From Hermodice carunculata (Eukaryota; Annelida; Polychaeta; Eunicida; Amphinomidae): a stretch of 64,000 nt of DNA. A program made the position numbers and the translations under genes. The first letter of the stretch is position 1, and the number at the start of each line of letters is the position of its first letter. Shown in pieces: positions 39,332 to 51,611 of this stretch. The notes beneath the pieces were generated by a model. The model did no database searches. It was not told the origin of the DNA and was given only the letters and a program-made list of their open reading frames with translations. The stretch is from NCBI GenBank assembly GCA_964020975.1, contig OZ026620.1, forward strand, positions 73,446,600 to 73,510,599, read 5' to 3'.

Positions 39332-40060
39332 CTAGCCTCTTTTTATGCATATTGGGCAGCGCATGGTGTCAGTAGGTCCCGGCAAATGAAACACTTTGGC
39401 ATTTGGAACAGAGTGAAAAGTATAATACACAATTCTTGCTTTCACACTCAGCACTTTATCTAGATATGGATTATAGATAGGGGAATCTGTTACATGTTCA
39501 AAAAGTTCATGCTGAAAAATTTCGAAGTACGAATCCGAACATTTAGGCTCCCGTTGACGTGCACCATGGACTATCCCTACCAATATGCTAAGTCCAGGTA
39601 CGGAGCAAAATGAAGCAGGTTACTTCATAGGTGACACAATGATTGGCACAGCAATTCTTGCAAACCATGATACTTATTAGAATTGGCACTACCTGTTAAT
39701 AGAATCAGTAGTACTGCCCAGTCTTCATATATAAAAAAATACTACCATGCATAAACCACTTATCCGTGATAGGTCCATCTAAGATCCCATGCATGACTGA
39801 ACTACGACCTGAAAATCACTCTATTGTCACCCTTATTGCCAGGCATTGATTTGACTGTCATCATTTAAGTCTTTCTCTTCTTGGGATGTACATGTAGCTT
39901 CTTCTTGCAATCTTTGTTCCTGATTCATGTCTTGGTTTCTTGCATTTTGCACATTGTCTCATGTCAGCATACTCCTTTCTACACAGAATACATTTATTAA
40001 TGCATGTATCATAAACCTCTGAATTCATTATAAGAGGTTCTACCATTTTTTTCTAGCTGC
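39332..40060 (-). pseudogene. Unidentified minus-strand coding remnant with cysteine pairs
   Basis: Two open frames, 40046-39861 and 39583-39332, look like protein rather than noise. The first has CILCRKEYADMRQCAKCKKP, two CxxC pairs as in a zinc-binding knuckle. The second has VLSVKARIVYYTFHSVPNAK and ends TMRCPICIKRG, again CxxC. I do not recognise the family. It may be part of an old transposon or of a decayed gene; related minus-strand remnants lie at 44.4-46.65 kb. Confidence 0.35.
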
Positions 40061-40061
40061 A

Positions 40062-42960
40062 TGATATGGTGTCGGCATACATTTTGGTTTTGGTATGTTT
40101 TCAGGCGCTATTGCCAGATGACATGAAAGAACGCTTTTGGTCAGTCCGTGGTGCCCCGTGAAAATCATAAATTCATGGCATAGTGCCTCCACAATACACT
40201 GGGGTGACCCTTCTGTGACTGGCTCCCCTAATGCACGTGGAGAAAAGTATTGGAGTAGGTTTCAGTGTAACTGCTTTTATAGACCTTAAACACAACACTC
40301 TACAATGTTTTCTTTCCAGATGTTCAATTCACTGATCAAAACATAAAAAGATAAATATGGCACATTTTGAAAATTACAAATATAACGAGGGAATGCTATT
40401 AAGACCCCCCCCTCCCCGCCAACATGAGTACCTCTAATGACCTTCAAAATACTTCAAGGCTGCTTAATGTCTGACTCACCCACAGCACATGTTTCAACGT
40501 GATAGACGCATTTCTGCAAAACTCATTGCGTCCACAAGGTTCCACGCATGATGACCCCTTGAAACCTTGAAAATTGGTCAAAGTAACTGAATATCAAAAG
40601 CTTTTACTGAGGTGCTTCTACAGTGGAAAAATTAGTGACAATGATAATAGCCCATAGAGTCCAAGTCAGATCACCAGTAACAGTGCAGCTTCAATGATAA
40701 TGGGCTTGTACCTTAGATAGGCTACGCCGTTTTTTCTTGTTCAGTGAGCTCTCCACGTTTCAAACAGTCCGACAATTACAATTAAAAGAAGTGAAACAGA
40801 TACACTCACACACTCACTCACTCACACACACACGCGCGCACACACACACACCCGCATTAGCTGCTACTTATGTACGTATACTGGGAAAATAGTCACATAC
40901 AGAAACTATCCAAGTATTGGACTTGCAGCACTTGCTCAGATACTCACGATATTTACACCTCAGCTACCAGGAAAACAGATTTTTTTACCCTGTTTCTCCT
41001 TCCGCATCCAAGTCTAACGTTCTTCGATGCCAGTCGCTTATCACTGACACACCTTCACAATCAGCTTCTTTGTCACTTTCTCTTAATATCCTGCATACTG
41101 GAACAGCTGACGGTGCCTACTTTACCTTGTTTCTTGGTACAAAATAGATGCACAAGTTCACTTTCTGTCAGCCATTTTTATGATTAATGTGTCTACTCGG
41201 TATACCATTTTCTCTCAATAACATGATTACCTTGTTTTTGATTAAATTTGAAAAGAAAAATACTGGATGAAGAACGTTGAATGAACTTTACCTGAGTTAT
41301 AATTTACTTACTTGTATAAAAAAATAATTTAGAAGGCTTTACGACCTTTCAAGCTTGAAAAGAATGTTAAATCTAACTGTGAATTCCATGCGATATGTCA
41401 AACATTTGGCTTTTAGTCGTCTAGTATCTTGCAATACATTACACCTCTAAAATATCGAAGTGCCAATTCTGCATCACCTACATTCATATCACAGGAGCAA
41501 CTTTTCACTTCAGAGATTGCAGCAAACGAAATTCACGCGCTTGGACATAGTGTTTACCAAAATGTGGAGCAGGTTAATGTGATAAATAGTCAAAGACTTT
41601 CATAAGAGTAGAAAAATTGCAAATATATCTTTCGAGGCATATCTTTGTTTTGCAAATATTCTTGCTGGCGTTTACTTATGTATTCTTGGTTTAGTGATCG
41701 AACATATGGAGAGCAGTACCTGGTCTTTTACCGACTATGGATCTTAAGTGCATGGGGCAAAACTTGGTTTCCAATCTGTATTATCCATAACTGGCTGCAT
41801 TTATGTGCTTTCTCTTCTAATTATGCAGCCAATATGGGTGTGGTTCTGGTGTTAAGGTATAATTTAAGACCATCCAAGTTTTTTCTGTGCAACGTGTTTT
41901 TGCTTCAGAATTTCATTATTCCTCAACACCAAAGCGTTTCTTTCCTGGTTAAAAAATATTTTTTAAAAAAAATTAAAATAAAACAACAACATTTACGTTT
42001 TGTATCAGTCTGCTTTCCTCTCATTTTTCCTTCACCACATAGTGTATTATGAAGCTTTGCGTTTGTATGCCTCTTCGTAGGGTTTACTGTAACAATTTGG
42101 AGACGTGTTTGCGTTCATAATAAGTATCCACACATTGGGTTGTAATCAGTAAAATAGTACCACTATAAGTGTAAAATTAAAAAAGAAAAGCAGCAATAGC
42201 TGTGATTAGCACCTTAAGGGTTAAAAGGCATGAAGACATTTCATTCTCCACAGTTTTGACAGTGCCGAATAGGAGCTATGGACTTACCAACGACGCTTTC
42301 TGTGATATGAAATCACTGTATCGATGTGGTATGTGCCACACAATGCACTTCTTAAGGTTGTGTAGATCGCGTAAACACTTGACCAGCGCTCTGCTCCAGA
42401 ACACACGACCTCACAGCTCCACAAAGATATGTCTGTTGCATTAGGCAGGAATTTTGCAGGGTCCATGTCCTGCAGAGATGTGATTGGAGTGCCCTGGGCC
42501 AAGTTGTTTTAGACGCCCCACCTTCCCAAGATATTGATACGCTGCAATAATACATGTTAAATATTGATGTAGATCAACATGAGTACGCATATAATCAACA
42601 TCATAATTCCCTGCTAAAGGAAAAAATTATGAAACACTAAGTTAAAACAATCGCCGCAAACATGCTGCCTCTGCAAAGCATATTTGACAATATTCTACAA
42701 TAGAGAATAGTGCATAATACGGCTGAAAAAAAATATTTGATTACCAGCTATCTAATTTTAACATTTGGTTATACTGATGTGTGATTAGCCAGCCTAATAA
42801 GTAAATACATGAATATGAATATACCTTTCAAACCTACATCTAAATACATTGCATAAACAAAACAAATAGAAAAAGTCTCAACTTTGGTATCGGTAACCAG
42901 ATAATCATTAAAAATAATTTTAAGATCACAGTGAAGCTAATTTTTGTCTTTTTTAATTAT
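40062..42960. other. Intergenic with one unexplained open frame
   Basis: A 135-codon frame at 41645-42052 (plus) has no motif, is rich in aromatic residues and is probably chance. A CA/TCAC simple repeat lies at 40802-40852. Frames at 42202-42555 on both strands overlap and have no recognisable domain. Confidence 0.35.
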
Positions 42961-42974
42961 TAGCAGTATATAAA

Positions 42975-43660
42975 CAATGGATGAACATCTACAATTTAAC
43001 GAGAGGAAAACAAAAACAAGGTCAGACAATTCTACTTACCTACGCAGCCGCCAGTTTCAGCGCAAAATATTCCAAAACGAATTCAACCCTGACTGGAAAA
43101 CCCGTCAAAACGTTTGATTATACCAGACAAACCGGCCAGTATTCTTGACCTTGACGATCCTGGTGTTCCAATCTATTCAGCAGTCAATCAAAAGCGCCCA
43201 AATTATCAGAGCATTTTGTTCAGACATCAGCCCATTGGGTTTGATAAACTGCAGCAAATATTGAAAAAAAAAACATGTGTAAAGGTTGTTGCATATCCCT
43301 GTTAATAAAACGAACCACATTTTGTGCAGGACCATGTGCAACCAGTTGTTTCAAGTGGGTGTACCTCCGAACATGACTGCACAACTGTCAGGGCACAAAA
43401 TGTCCAATCAATTAATAACTATGCAGTTGCGAGTACTACCCAACGACGGCAAATGTGCCAGATACTTCAAGTTACTAATTCAAATACAAATCCAGTCCCT
43501 GCGATCGAACCTCGCACCCCTCGCATCCTAGATCATGTAAACATAAATGTTGACGGTGTTGTCGATCGCAGGTTCCAGGCAGAACATCAGGCACTTGTTG
43601 CGGCAGCTCCCCGTACCTCCAACATGCGGATCCATATTTGCGGGAGCTAATTTTTACGGC
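42975..43660 (+). mobile_element. Crypton-like tyrosine recombinase remnant
   Basis: The frame 43286-43531 reads NKTNHILCRTMCNQLFQVGV, then PPNMTAQLSGHK. A second frame from about 43400 continues with VQSINNYAVASTTQRRQMCQ. TNHSLRRT..T.LF..GV.......L.GHK....I..YA.AS..Q is the C-terminal end of Crypton-type tyrosine recombinases (H..R...H...Y). Here the first arginine of HSLR is cysteine (HILC) and the frame shifts by one between GHK and VQS, so it is inactive. A leader frame (MDEHLQFNERKTKTRSDN..., ending at 43118) and PDKPASILDLDDPG-type sequence lie upstream but the catalytic first Arg and Lys region is not recognised. Confidence 0.6.
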
Positions 43661-43682
43661 AATGTAACTATAAATATTCCAG

Positions 43683-43865
43683 CTAATGTGGCAATGAGGA
43701 TGTAATCCAGTCGATGGGTTTTATGACATATTTGAGCGTATTTTCCTTCTCGGTGTACAACGGTCGAAATCTGTCATCCACCATTTTTTGAAAATCGTTT
43801 ATTGCTGCCTGCTTGAGCTGCTTTACTTTGTTTGCGCTGTGTACATATTCATACGCAAACAGCAA
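43683..43865 (-). other. Small unrecognised open frame after the recombinase
   Basis: The 60-codon frame reads MLFAYEYVHSANKVKQLKQA at its start, with an alternating charged/hydrophobic pattern that could be a helix. It may belong to the Crypton-like element or to the minus-strand remnant further right. No family recognised. Confidence 0.25.
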
Positions 43866-44399
43866 ATAAAATGAAAGCTTTTTTTGTCAGTATAAAATAA
43901 ACATGTGTCTCTTGTTTTTATTTTAAGTTTAACATTCAGAATGTGAAATAATTCATTCAAACACAGGACAAAAATAAAACTAGGCTCGTCCTAAGGCTGC
44001 TTTACCAGATTACATGTGAAGGCGACTGTATCACACGCTTTGGGCTTGTGTGGGAGAGTCTTCTACGCAAAGTGTCTGATATAGCATTCTATTGAAAATC
44101 CTAGTTTTATTATTGTCCTATTCTTGGTTGTATATATTGTATTCGTTACCCTGTATTCATGATATACAATATAGTCACCAGTCGGTATATCCATTACAAC
44201 CCTAATAACTATTTAGAGATTCAATGTTTGTTATTAGGTTGAATTCCTTTTTCATACTGTTTTTGACAATCTTTCATGGTAAATCATAGTACCTATCTTC
44301 AGTGCCCAGGCAATTATCTTTGAATTTGTGGTACTGATATGCTGTGCTGCACATGTCATGGTTCTGATGGCACTGTCAACGCATTATTTCTTGGTCTTT

Positions 44400-45500
44400 G
44401 AGGCATTGTCATTCAATCAAGGATGGAGAGAAAATGTCGAGATCCATAGGCCATTTCTTGATAACTAAGGTGTGGGTTCAACCTTTTAAGGGCAGCCGGT
44501 GAGGTGTCAAGCAGAATTGGCAGCCTAGACCTGAATAATTAAAACAAAGCTGTATATGTGTTATATATTTACATGCATATATACATTCAAAGTAATTTAG
44601 ATTTCCTTTTTGCCTGAATAGCAAAATTAAGAGAATTTAAAAATCAGTAAAACAATTTAAATGATACTGACGCATAAATCTGTGTGCCTCTTGTCATAGA
44701 CAGCATTGCATGTAAAATATATAATGTAAAATTCATCAAACATTTTACTGAACAATTGTCCTAGAAGTCGAAAATGCAAGGTATCTAAAAATAAACAAAC
44801 ATTTTTGCCAAAATATCATACATTGTAAATTCCGAGAAAAAAAAACTTTTCATACATAAAAGATGAAAGTTTGGTAATATTTTACCATTACATTACGTTT
44901 AGTAATTGACATGAGCACTGAGTTTATGATATGGTCACAGATCCTGAAACATTATTATAAATGTTTTTGAAATTGAAGTTATTTATTTAATCTTATGCAA
45001 GAAAATTAAAATCATGTCGTGAATGTGGGCATACCTGGTTGCAAGACATAGTTCATCAAGTTCAGAATTAAAAAGACATCAAACTCTTTCCCACCATGGC
45101 CATCCGTGCCTTTTCCAGTTGAGCAAGAGTACTGCTAAGTGCTCTGAATTTGTTTAAAAACCCCGTGACGAACCACAGGTTTAATGCCTTCTCCTGTGGT
45201 TGTGGTGCAATAGGGCATTTTTCTACAGCGGGAGAAAATGTTGATCTGTAATAATAGGTTTAAATATACATTAGACACAAGACATGAAGGTGCTTTTTTA
45301 ATTTATCCTATACATGTACCAAGTAACAATAACAGCCCAAAGGTAGTGTACTATGGGACTAGTGATATTGTCAAGTTGTCACTGGTATTTGTCTACAACT
45401 TGTTTGCACTATTTCCTCTGTAACTCCGTTAATGCTCTGCAGATTTATCAGTGTGTTTTCGTATCAAAATTCATAAATATTCTCAATAAAAACACACTTG

Positions 45501-45555
<55 letters not shown>

Positions 45556-46645
45556 TCACAAAGAGCCTCGTGTTACCCCAAATGCGGATATAGCAATATA
45601 ATCTGACAATAAGCCGATCTGAACACAATAACAGGACAAGATCACAGCAGCTGTCAGAACACTTCCCTGGGCAATAATACATGGGAATTCTAACCTGAAT
45701 AGCCATTTGACTTTGTTGTCAATTGAAACTACAGTTTATATTATCCTAACATAGAGTGACAGATCTGAAAATGACTGTGACGTTAAGCAAAAAGAATAAA
45801 ATGGAATTAAACCTACCCCAACGTCAATGGAGTTCCTTTGACCCAAAATATCCACGTTATTTTCCTTGACAATGTCATCAAACATGTCCATAAAGATTTC
45901 CATTCCACGCTGACGCTTGGTAACATTGTTTACACTGTGAGGGCCCAAAAGCAATGGGCTGTAAGAAAGTGGCGCCGGGCTTCTCCCTGCTAGTCCTAAG
46001 GCTTCATGAAGTGACCTAGCCAGTCTCTTTTTCATGGTCTCTCTCACGATTGGTGAAGACAAAACTCTATTTCTCAGGCACACACACTTTCAATGCTGTT
46101 GTTAGATAGTAAGCTATTATTTGCATCTGCTTCTCATGAGCAGCCTCGATTTCGGTCAAGAACCACACAATTCTTGTAAAGAGTGTTCATATGGAATTCC
46201 TCGACAAATATGCAAACCACCGCAGCAAGCCAGGGACCAAACTTTTTTTGAGCTTTGGCTCCAGAGGTACCAACTGGAATGATGTAACAATATAATATCC
46301 TTGTTTTGCCGTTTTTCTCTGTCCCCGCACTTTCAACACAAATCAGACAGGTAAATTTGTCAACCTGGACAGCTCTCCTCAGAGTTCCCATGGCAGGGGC
46401 TGTGCATTCCACTGCTAGCTTCACAGGTCTGTCTCAAGCAAAAGCATTTCACAATCCGCCTAGTACACAGTATCCTGCCCCATCTTCTTGACATCGTTAA
46501 CTGCTTCAACCATATAAAATGGAAAACTGAAGGGAGTATTCCCCTTAATGAAAGTTCACAAGTTACTGCTACTGCTGGCTGGACATCATGGAGGATCTGC
46601 CTTGATCTGAGGCACTGAGGCATGGCAATTCTATTATTGGCCAAG
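44400..46645 (-). pseudogene. Unidentified broken minus-strand coding region
   Basis: Protein-like pieces lie in more than one frame: TCELSLRGILPSVFHF and ILHDVQPAVAV near 46.55 kb, VDKFTCLICVESAGTEKNGK and LAAVVCIFVEEFHMNTLYK near 46.2-46.35 kb, and GMEIFMDMFDDIVKENNVDI followed by a GTAGGT donor-like site near 45.82 kb. Near 45.1 kb ALNLWFVTGFLNKFRALSST is seen. I do not recognise the family. The order is consistent with one protein from right to left, broken several times, so it is a dead gene copy or an old transposon. Confidence 0.4.
45505..45553. repeat. (CA)n microsatellite
   Basis: About 24 CA units inside the region of the minus-strand remnant. Confidence 0.95.
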
Positions 46646-46689
46646 CTTCAGCTTGTTAATAATTTGGTCACTTGCTTTCGCCAATAACT

Positions 46690-48350
46690 GGGGGGGGGGG
46701 GGGGTCTGCCCTTGGCCCTTTCAAGCCTTAACAACCGTTTCTTTAAATCAGTTCAGTATGTACTAATTGCTCTAGAAACGGAGAATAGTTCAGGACAGGC
46801 AGACTTTCACTGGGGCTGTTCAAAGCCTTGCACCCTAAGAGAGTTTGGTACAGAGACAAACACTGACTGAATAATCATAGAACAGTTGCCTATTTCTTTC
46901 AATTAAAAAGATAAGGTCTTCCCTTTATTCAGTGTTGGAAGTGTTTCCCCCACATTATAAGGTAAAAAGTGGCCAATCTCTCCACCTTTTATCTCCCCTT
47001 TTTCATGGACAGGTTGTATGACTTGAAAATATATAATACAAATCCCAAAGACAAGCCCAATTGCATTGTGTACTGTCCATCTGTCTATACAAATTTGGTG
47101 TCCATGAGGGTATTTGTTTTAAACAGAATTGCCCCTACAGTTTCCATCAACATTAGTCACAATGTGTATATTGGGTAAGAACTTGCTTGAAATCTATTAT
47201 GGGTTTACCTTGAACTTGACGTCAAGATTACAAGGCCATTCAAAGATATCTGTGGGGCCCTGAATGAGCCAGTAATTGCTGTAGCTACTTTGAATATTTT
47301 AGGTTTTAGTGGTGATAAAACTGTTATTGCAGTTTATTGTACACTCGGCATTCCCAAACAGCAAGACCGACAGCCCAACACTCAGGGGTCTAGATGACTA
47401 TTGGAAATTCTGCACTCTTCCACACTCACCATTGAGAAGGAGCAGAAGGACTTTTCATGGCATGAAGCTGGAGTATGCTTAATAATGAAATGTTAAACGT
47501 CAGCTGAGATGTTAATGAAAAATATACTTAAAAATTATTGGTGCATTGTGACTGTTAAAGTAACGATGGTGTCAGTCTTCTACATGCTTTTGGTTGTGGA
47601 GCAGTGGCTCTCTGTCCGAGTTGTTGTATAGGTTCCAGAGGATTTTGAGCTTGTTCTCGTGTTCTCCACACTCAGCAAGCCAGAAAAGCACTAGAAGAAT
47701 CCGACTGCAGACACAAAAGTCACAGGTGATCTCATCTTCCCTACACTAAGCGTGTCAAGAAGCAGAAGTAGAATATATACTGCATTCACAGATTGCCTGG
47801 TGACCCTGACACCCAGCATACCAGAGAAACAGAAGCAGAATGACACTGCAGTCACAGAAGCTTCAGTCTGGCCTACAGCCTTTGTTCAAGCACAGCAAGA
47901 AGGCTTGGTTCCTGCATCAGGAAAACTTTAAGAGCAGCAATCTGGCACAATGCCTCGGTATGTTTAGTTGATTTATGTGTGTGTTGTTCGTTGATAAAAT
48001 GGCCATGTTTTGACATTGCAACAATTATCCTTTTTTTTCCTTTTTTTTTTTTCAATGAAACAGCGAACGTTGACCAGGAAGTCATTCCGCAGAAGATTGT
48101 TCCGGAGGCAAATTTTCTGATTGTTCCTGAGGGAAATTTGGCTGCTATCCAGAATTAAGTATTTGAAAATAAGCAGCCTTGGTTTCCAGTCCAAAAAAGT
48201 AGTTTGGGGTCAGATAAGAAAATATGTGCGCCATCTGTTCAATTTACCAAGAAAAACAATTTATTGCAATGCATAGCCACTTCTCCAGATATAAAAATGA
48301 TGATATGCATTAAAGATTATCTTAAAACAATGTTAACACCGTCATTTATG
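46690..48350. other. Intergenic, nothing recognised
   Basis: A run of about 14 G lies near 46690-46704. AGAAGCAGAAG-type phrases (AAGCAGAAGTAGAAT, AACAGAAGCAGAATG, GAGCAGAAGGAC) recur at 47440-47850 together with CAGACACAAAAGTCACAG and CTGCAGTCACAGAAG, suggesting a decayed short repeat of roughly 60-100 bases. No exon or transposon protein seen. Confidence 0.4.
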
Positions 48351-48357
48351 ATATATA

Positions 48358-48389
48358 CACAAACACACACACACATGCACACACCCATC

Positions 48390-48473
<84 letters not shown>

Positions 48474-48500
48474 TTAATTTATTTATTTATTTATTTAAGG
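48358..48500. repeat. (CA)n(TA)n(TTTA)n compound microsatellite
   Basis: CA repeats from 48358, TA repeats from about 48415 to 48466, then TTTA units to about 48498. Confidence 0.95.
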
Positions 48501-48989
48501 CCAAACAATTATAAAAAAAGCTGCGAGACTGGAAACAATATCTCATAGGTGATGCTATTACAGATATTCCAAAAACTCAACCATAATGGAAAATCGGTTG
48601 CAACACTCTGTAATGTATTTGTGTCATCTCCATGTTGCCCTTTAAATTCCTTGCCCGAGCTTCTTTATTTTTAACAACCTAGATAGGGACATTTCTATGT
48701 TTGTGGGTACGTTGTGAAATCTCTCCTGCTTTTGCGTGTGGAAAAAAATTAATATAGAATGCATTTTTATAATTGTTGTAGTTTACTCAACTCTTAACCT
48801 ACCTAAATCATAAAGTTATGTCGAAAAGAAGATTCAATTTTAAAGATCTTCATGGTGGGAACGTCTCAACAATACTTTCATCGCGTTAACACACATTTCT
48901 GTGTAATATATTGGATTTTATTGCATTTTATAAATACCTTACATATATCCAGTGTCTTCATGCCGACTTGTTTTTGTTTATTCGCTTAA

Positions 48990-49190
48990 TAGTTTACAAA
49001 AACATGATCCATATTCACAAATTTCAAACCCAACAATGACAGCAAAAAGATTCCAGAGTTACCAAAGCATCAACATTCATCTTCCATTTCAATGTGAAGA
49101 AACGAATTTCGCTCCTGACTTGAGACATGCAGTCACCCATCAGATGTAACTGGTGGTTTTGAACTGGCCCCCCCTCAACCTTTGTGACAC
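48990..49190 (+). repeat. Repeat R1, copy a (partial)
   Basis: AAAAACATGATCCATATTCA and GAAACGAATTTCGCTCCTGA, ending ACTGGTGGTTTTGAACTGG, match copies b and c at 51.1 and 51.6 kb at roughly 85-90 percent by eye. This copy stops about 190 bases in, where the others continue for 400. Confidence 0.8.
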
Positions 49191-49519
49191 TCAAGTAAAG
49201 TCGTTTCAACATTTATAGAACAAGAATATTTTGCGACATTATACAGCATAATTATGGAATTTAAATTAGCACCGATAAGCAATGATTTCCTACGAAACGA
49301 ACAAACATTCGGATGCATTTTGTACATCCGGGAAGTGAAATGGACAACAGTAAAATGATGTGCTGCAATTTAATAAAAGCAGTTGCCTTTTTGGCGCGAT
49401 ATAGATGATTTAGTTTTGACATATATCAATATATTTTATATATAATTTTATATGTTGAGTTCTAAAGTAGAGTTTTATATTAGTTATACTAAAATTCTTC
49501 CGACCGCTGAAGAAGAAAA

Positions 49520-50135
49520 ATGAGTGACAACGCGGTCATGTTGGTGGGTGAAAACGATATTTGTGGACTTTTCAAAAGAAAGAGGCAAACAAAAACAAAA
49601 AAACAAAAAAACAGAGCAACAGAATTACAACTAGTGTTAGAAAGTCTGTTGCTAAATGCTGACAAAGTTGATTTGTGTAAAATCAGAAAAGATGTTCATT
49701 GTCATTCAGTTACCACTGCCGGCCAAAAATTTCCCAAGTTACAATTAGTATCTTAAAACAATTGAGAAAAGTAACAATACTTATCTTTTTTTTTCTGGAA
49801 ATAAAGGCGAATACGAACTTTTGTGCAATGCTTTCACAGATTGTATAGTTGAAGTTGATCGCGGACCCGGTAGAAAATCTTACAGTTGTGCCAATATCGT
49901 AGCGGCGATGCACTTAAGTTACTGGAGGGAGTCCCTGCAACCGGTAGGCTATGAGTCAATGAAGAAAGGCCTGGGTGTAAAGTTTGGTGGTACTAGACGT
50001 TCAGTTTTGTTGCATATGGACTTATTGAGACAAATGAAGTCCATATCAACGAGCGATCTGAATGGGCTGGTGGGATTTTCAGATAAAACAGATCTTGCCA
50101 TGATAATGTTAAACGAAAACAATCACAAGAAATAA
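49520..50135 (+). other. Two unrecognised open frames in series
   Basis: The first (49520-49756, 78 codons) is basic, with FKRKRQTKTKKQKNRATELQ followed by VLESLLLNADKVDLCKIRKD. The second is open from about 49805 to the stop at 50135 and reads VEVDRGPGRKSYSCANIVAA, MHLSYWRESLQPVGYESMKK and DLNGLVGFSDKTDLAMIMLN. It looks protein-coding (ordinary composition, 110 codons) and starts after TTTTTTTTTCTGGAAATAAAG, an acceptor-like sequence. No family recognised. The surrounding repeats suggest it could be transposon cargo, or a fragment of a host exon. Confidence 0.35.
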
Positions 50136-50221
50136 TCTGAGTGCAACAGTATGTTTTATCATGTTGTGAAATCCGAACTGAATATAACGCTTGTACATTC
50201 TCCCTACTGACTTCACACTTT

Positions 50222-50550
50222 TGCTTTTAATTATTACTTTATATGACGGTCTGGCATACTCGAAAACATAAAGGCCGGTAGTCCTATTGTAGGTATGAGT
50301 AGTAATTTTCTGCTTCAGACAATTTGCCGTTTATCATTCGGCATTTTCTTAAAGCCAGGATATTAATACTTTGGCATATGTTTTTCTCCAAGTTTATGTT
50401 AGTGCTAATTTTGCAAGGCTATATATGCAAATGCGTAAGGCATATTATAGTAGTGATTTGGCATCTGTAATTTAATAAGACAAAGGCGAGTAGCGTCAGT
50501 TAACGGGTCAGACGTTTAATGATGAAGACTTGCGTCTTCTCTTTCAAACT
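50222..50550 (+). repeat. Repeat R2, copy a
   Basis: TTTAATTATTACTTTATATG..., CTCGAAAACATAAAGGCCGG, and AGACAAAGGCGAGTAGCGTC match 53027-53350 in the same order over about 320 bases, at roughly 70 percent by eye. The pair is about 2.8 kb apart in direct orientation and brackets the BEL/Pao integrase fossil, so it could be an old LTR pair; other repeat types are possible. Confidence 0.6.
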
Positions 50551-50592
50551 TTCCGTTAACTCCCTGACAATAGACTGACAGCAGAAAACAAA

Positions 50593-51155
50593 ATGAATTA
50601 CCTCAAATTTGAATTACTATGCGATGCTGCGTTGCGTGAGAAATATTCAGCAGAAATGCAAAACTTGACAGACGGTGACTTCCCAGAGAAAGTGCCTGAC
50701 GCTAATATGAGTAGACAAGACGGGAAAGTATATTGCCTGCCCAATTTTGATTATCTGAGAAGATTTATGACTGACTGTAACAATCAAAGAACAGAAAGTG
50801 GCACAGAGAGGTATTGTGAGCATTGTAAATGCAGTGTACGATCCCCTGGGCTTGGTCCGTCATTTCGTACTGCAAGGAAAACAGTAGACGCAAAAGCTAA
50901 ACAGCAGTAAAGCAAAGGAGGCAGATTTGCTTGCTGAACACCTCACACCTTCGAGTTTCCCGTGCTCAGCGACAGGAATAGATTGGCTCCGACCATACCA
51001 AATCAAACTAGCACACGTAATGGTGAAGAGATACATATCTTTACTTGCTTACTTGTCTGAAGAGTGGAGCAGTTCATTTAGATGTACTGCGCTCCTTAGA
51101 CACAGACAGCTTCATCAAATAGTGCAGAAAAACATGACCCATATTCATTAATTCC
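50593..51155 (+). other. Unrecognised open frames between R2a and R1b
   Basis: The frame 50593-50910 begins MNYLKFELLCDAALREKYSA and contains CLPNFDYLRRF and YCEHCKCSVRSPGLG. An overlapping frame from about 50915 has ADLLAEHLTPSSFPCSATG and MVKRYISLLAYLSEEW and runs into repeat R1b. Both have the look of coding sequence but no family I recognise. The cluster of cysteines (YCEHCKC) could bind zinc. Confidence 0.35.
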
Positions 51156-51530
51156 AAACCCAACAATGACAGCAAAGAGATTTCAGACTTGTCAAAGCAT
51201 CAACATTTCTCTTCCATTACCAATGTGAAGAAACAAATTTCACTCCTGACTTGAGACACGCAGTCACCTATAAAAGGCAACTGGTGGTTTTAAACCGGTC
51301 CTCTCAACCCTAGAAATATTCATCATAAACTGCAGACACTAGTTCTTTTCCAAAACCTATAGGCCTAACCACCCAAAACACAAATTTCATTACTTCTGCC
51401 AAAAATAAAAAGAGATTAGTTAGGCCTATCACCTTTTAGTTTTTCCGACTTGTCAGTCAGCTAGGTTTACAGCAAAAAAGTAAAGTAGGCCTGCATCGTT
51501 TTTGTGAAATTTATGAATCTAGAACATTAT
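51119..51530 (+). repeat. Repeat R1, copy b
   Basis: Starts CAGAAAAACATGACCCATAT and ends GAATCTAGAACATTATAAA. About 405 bases match copy c with few changes. Shared landmarks are AACCACCCAAAACACAAATT and GTTTACAGCAAAAAAGTAAA. Confidence 0.9.
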
Positions 51531-51611
51531 AAACATACTCTACCTCCACTTTAACTATGAGTCGGAGAGCAAAGCCCACAGCACAACATAGCCAATGAAG
51601 TAATTTCCAAA

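Noticed and set aside
39310-39350. A-box-like AATTGGTTAGCATGCTAGCC
   Set aside because: There is no B box at a suitable distance and no acceptor stem.
41645-42052. 135-codon open frame on the plus strand
   Set aside because: It is aromatic-rich, ends in an A-rich stretch, and has no motif, start context or splice partner I can support.
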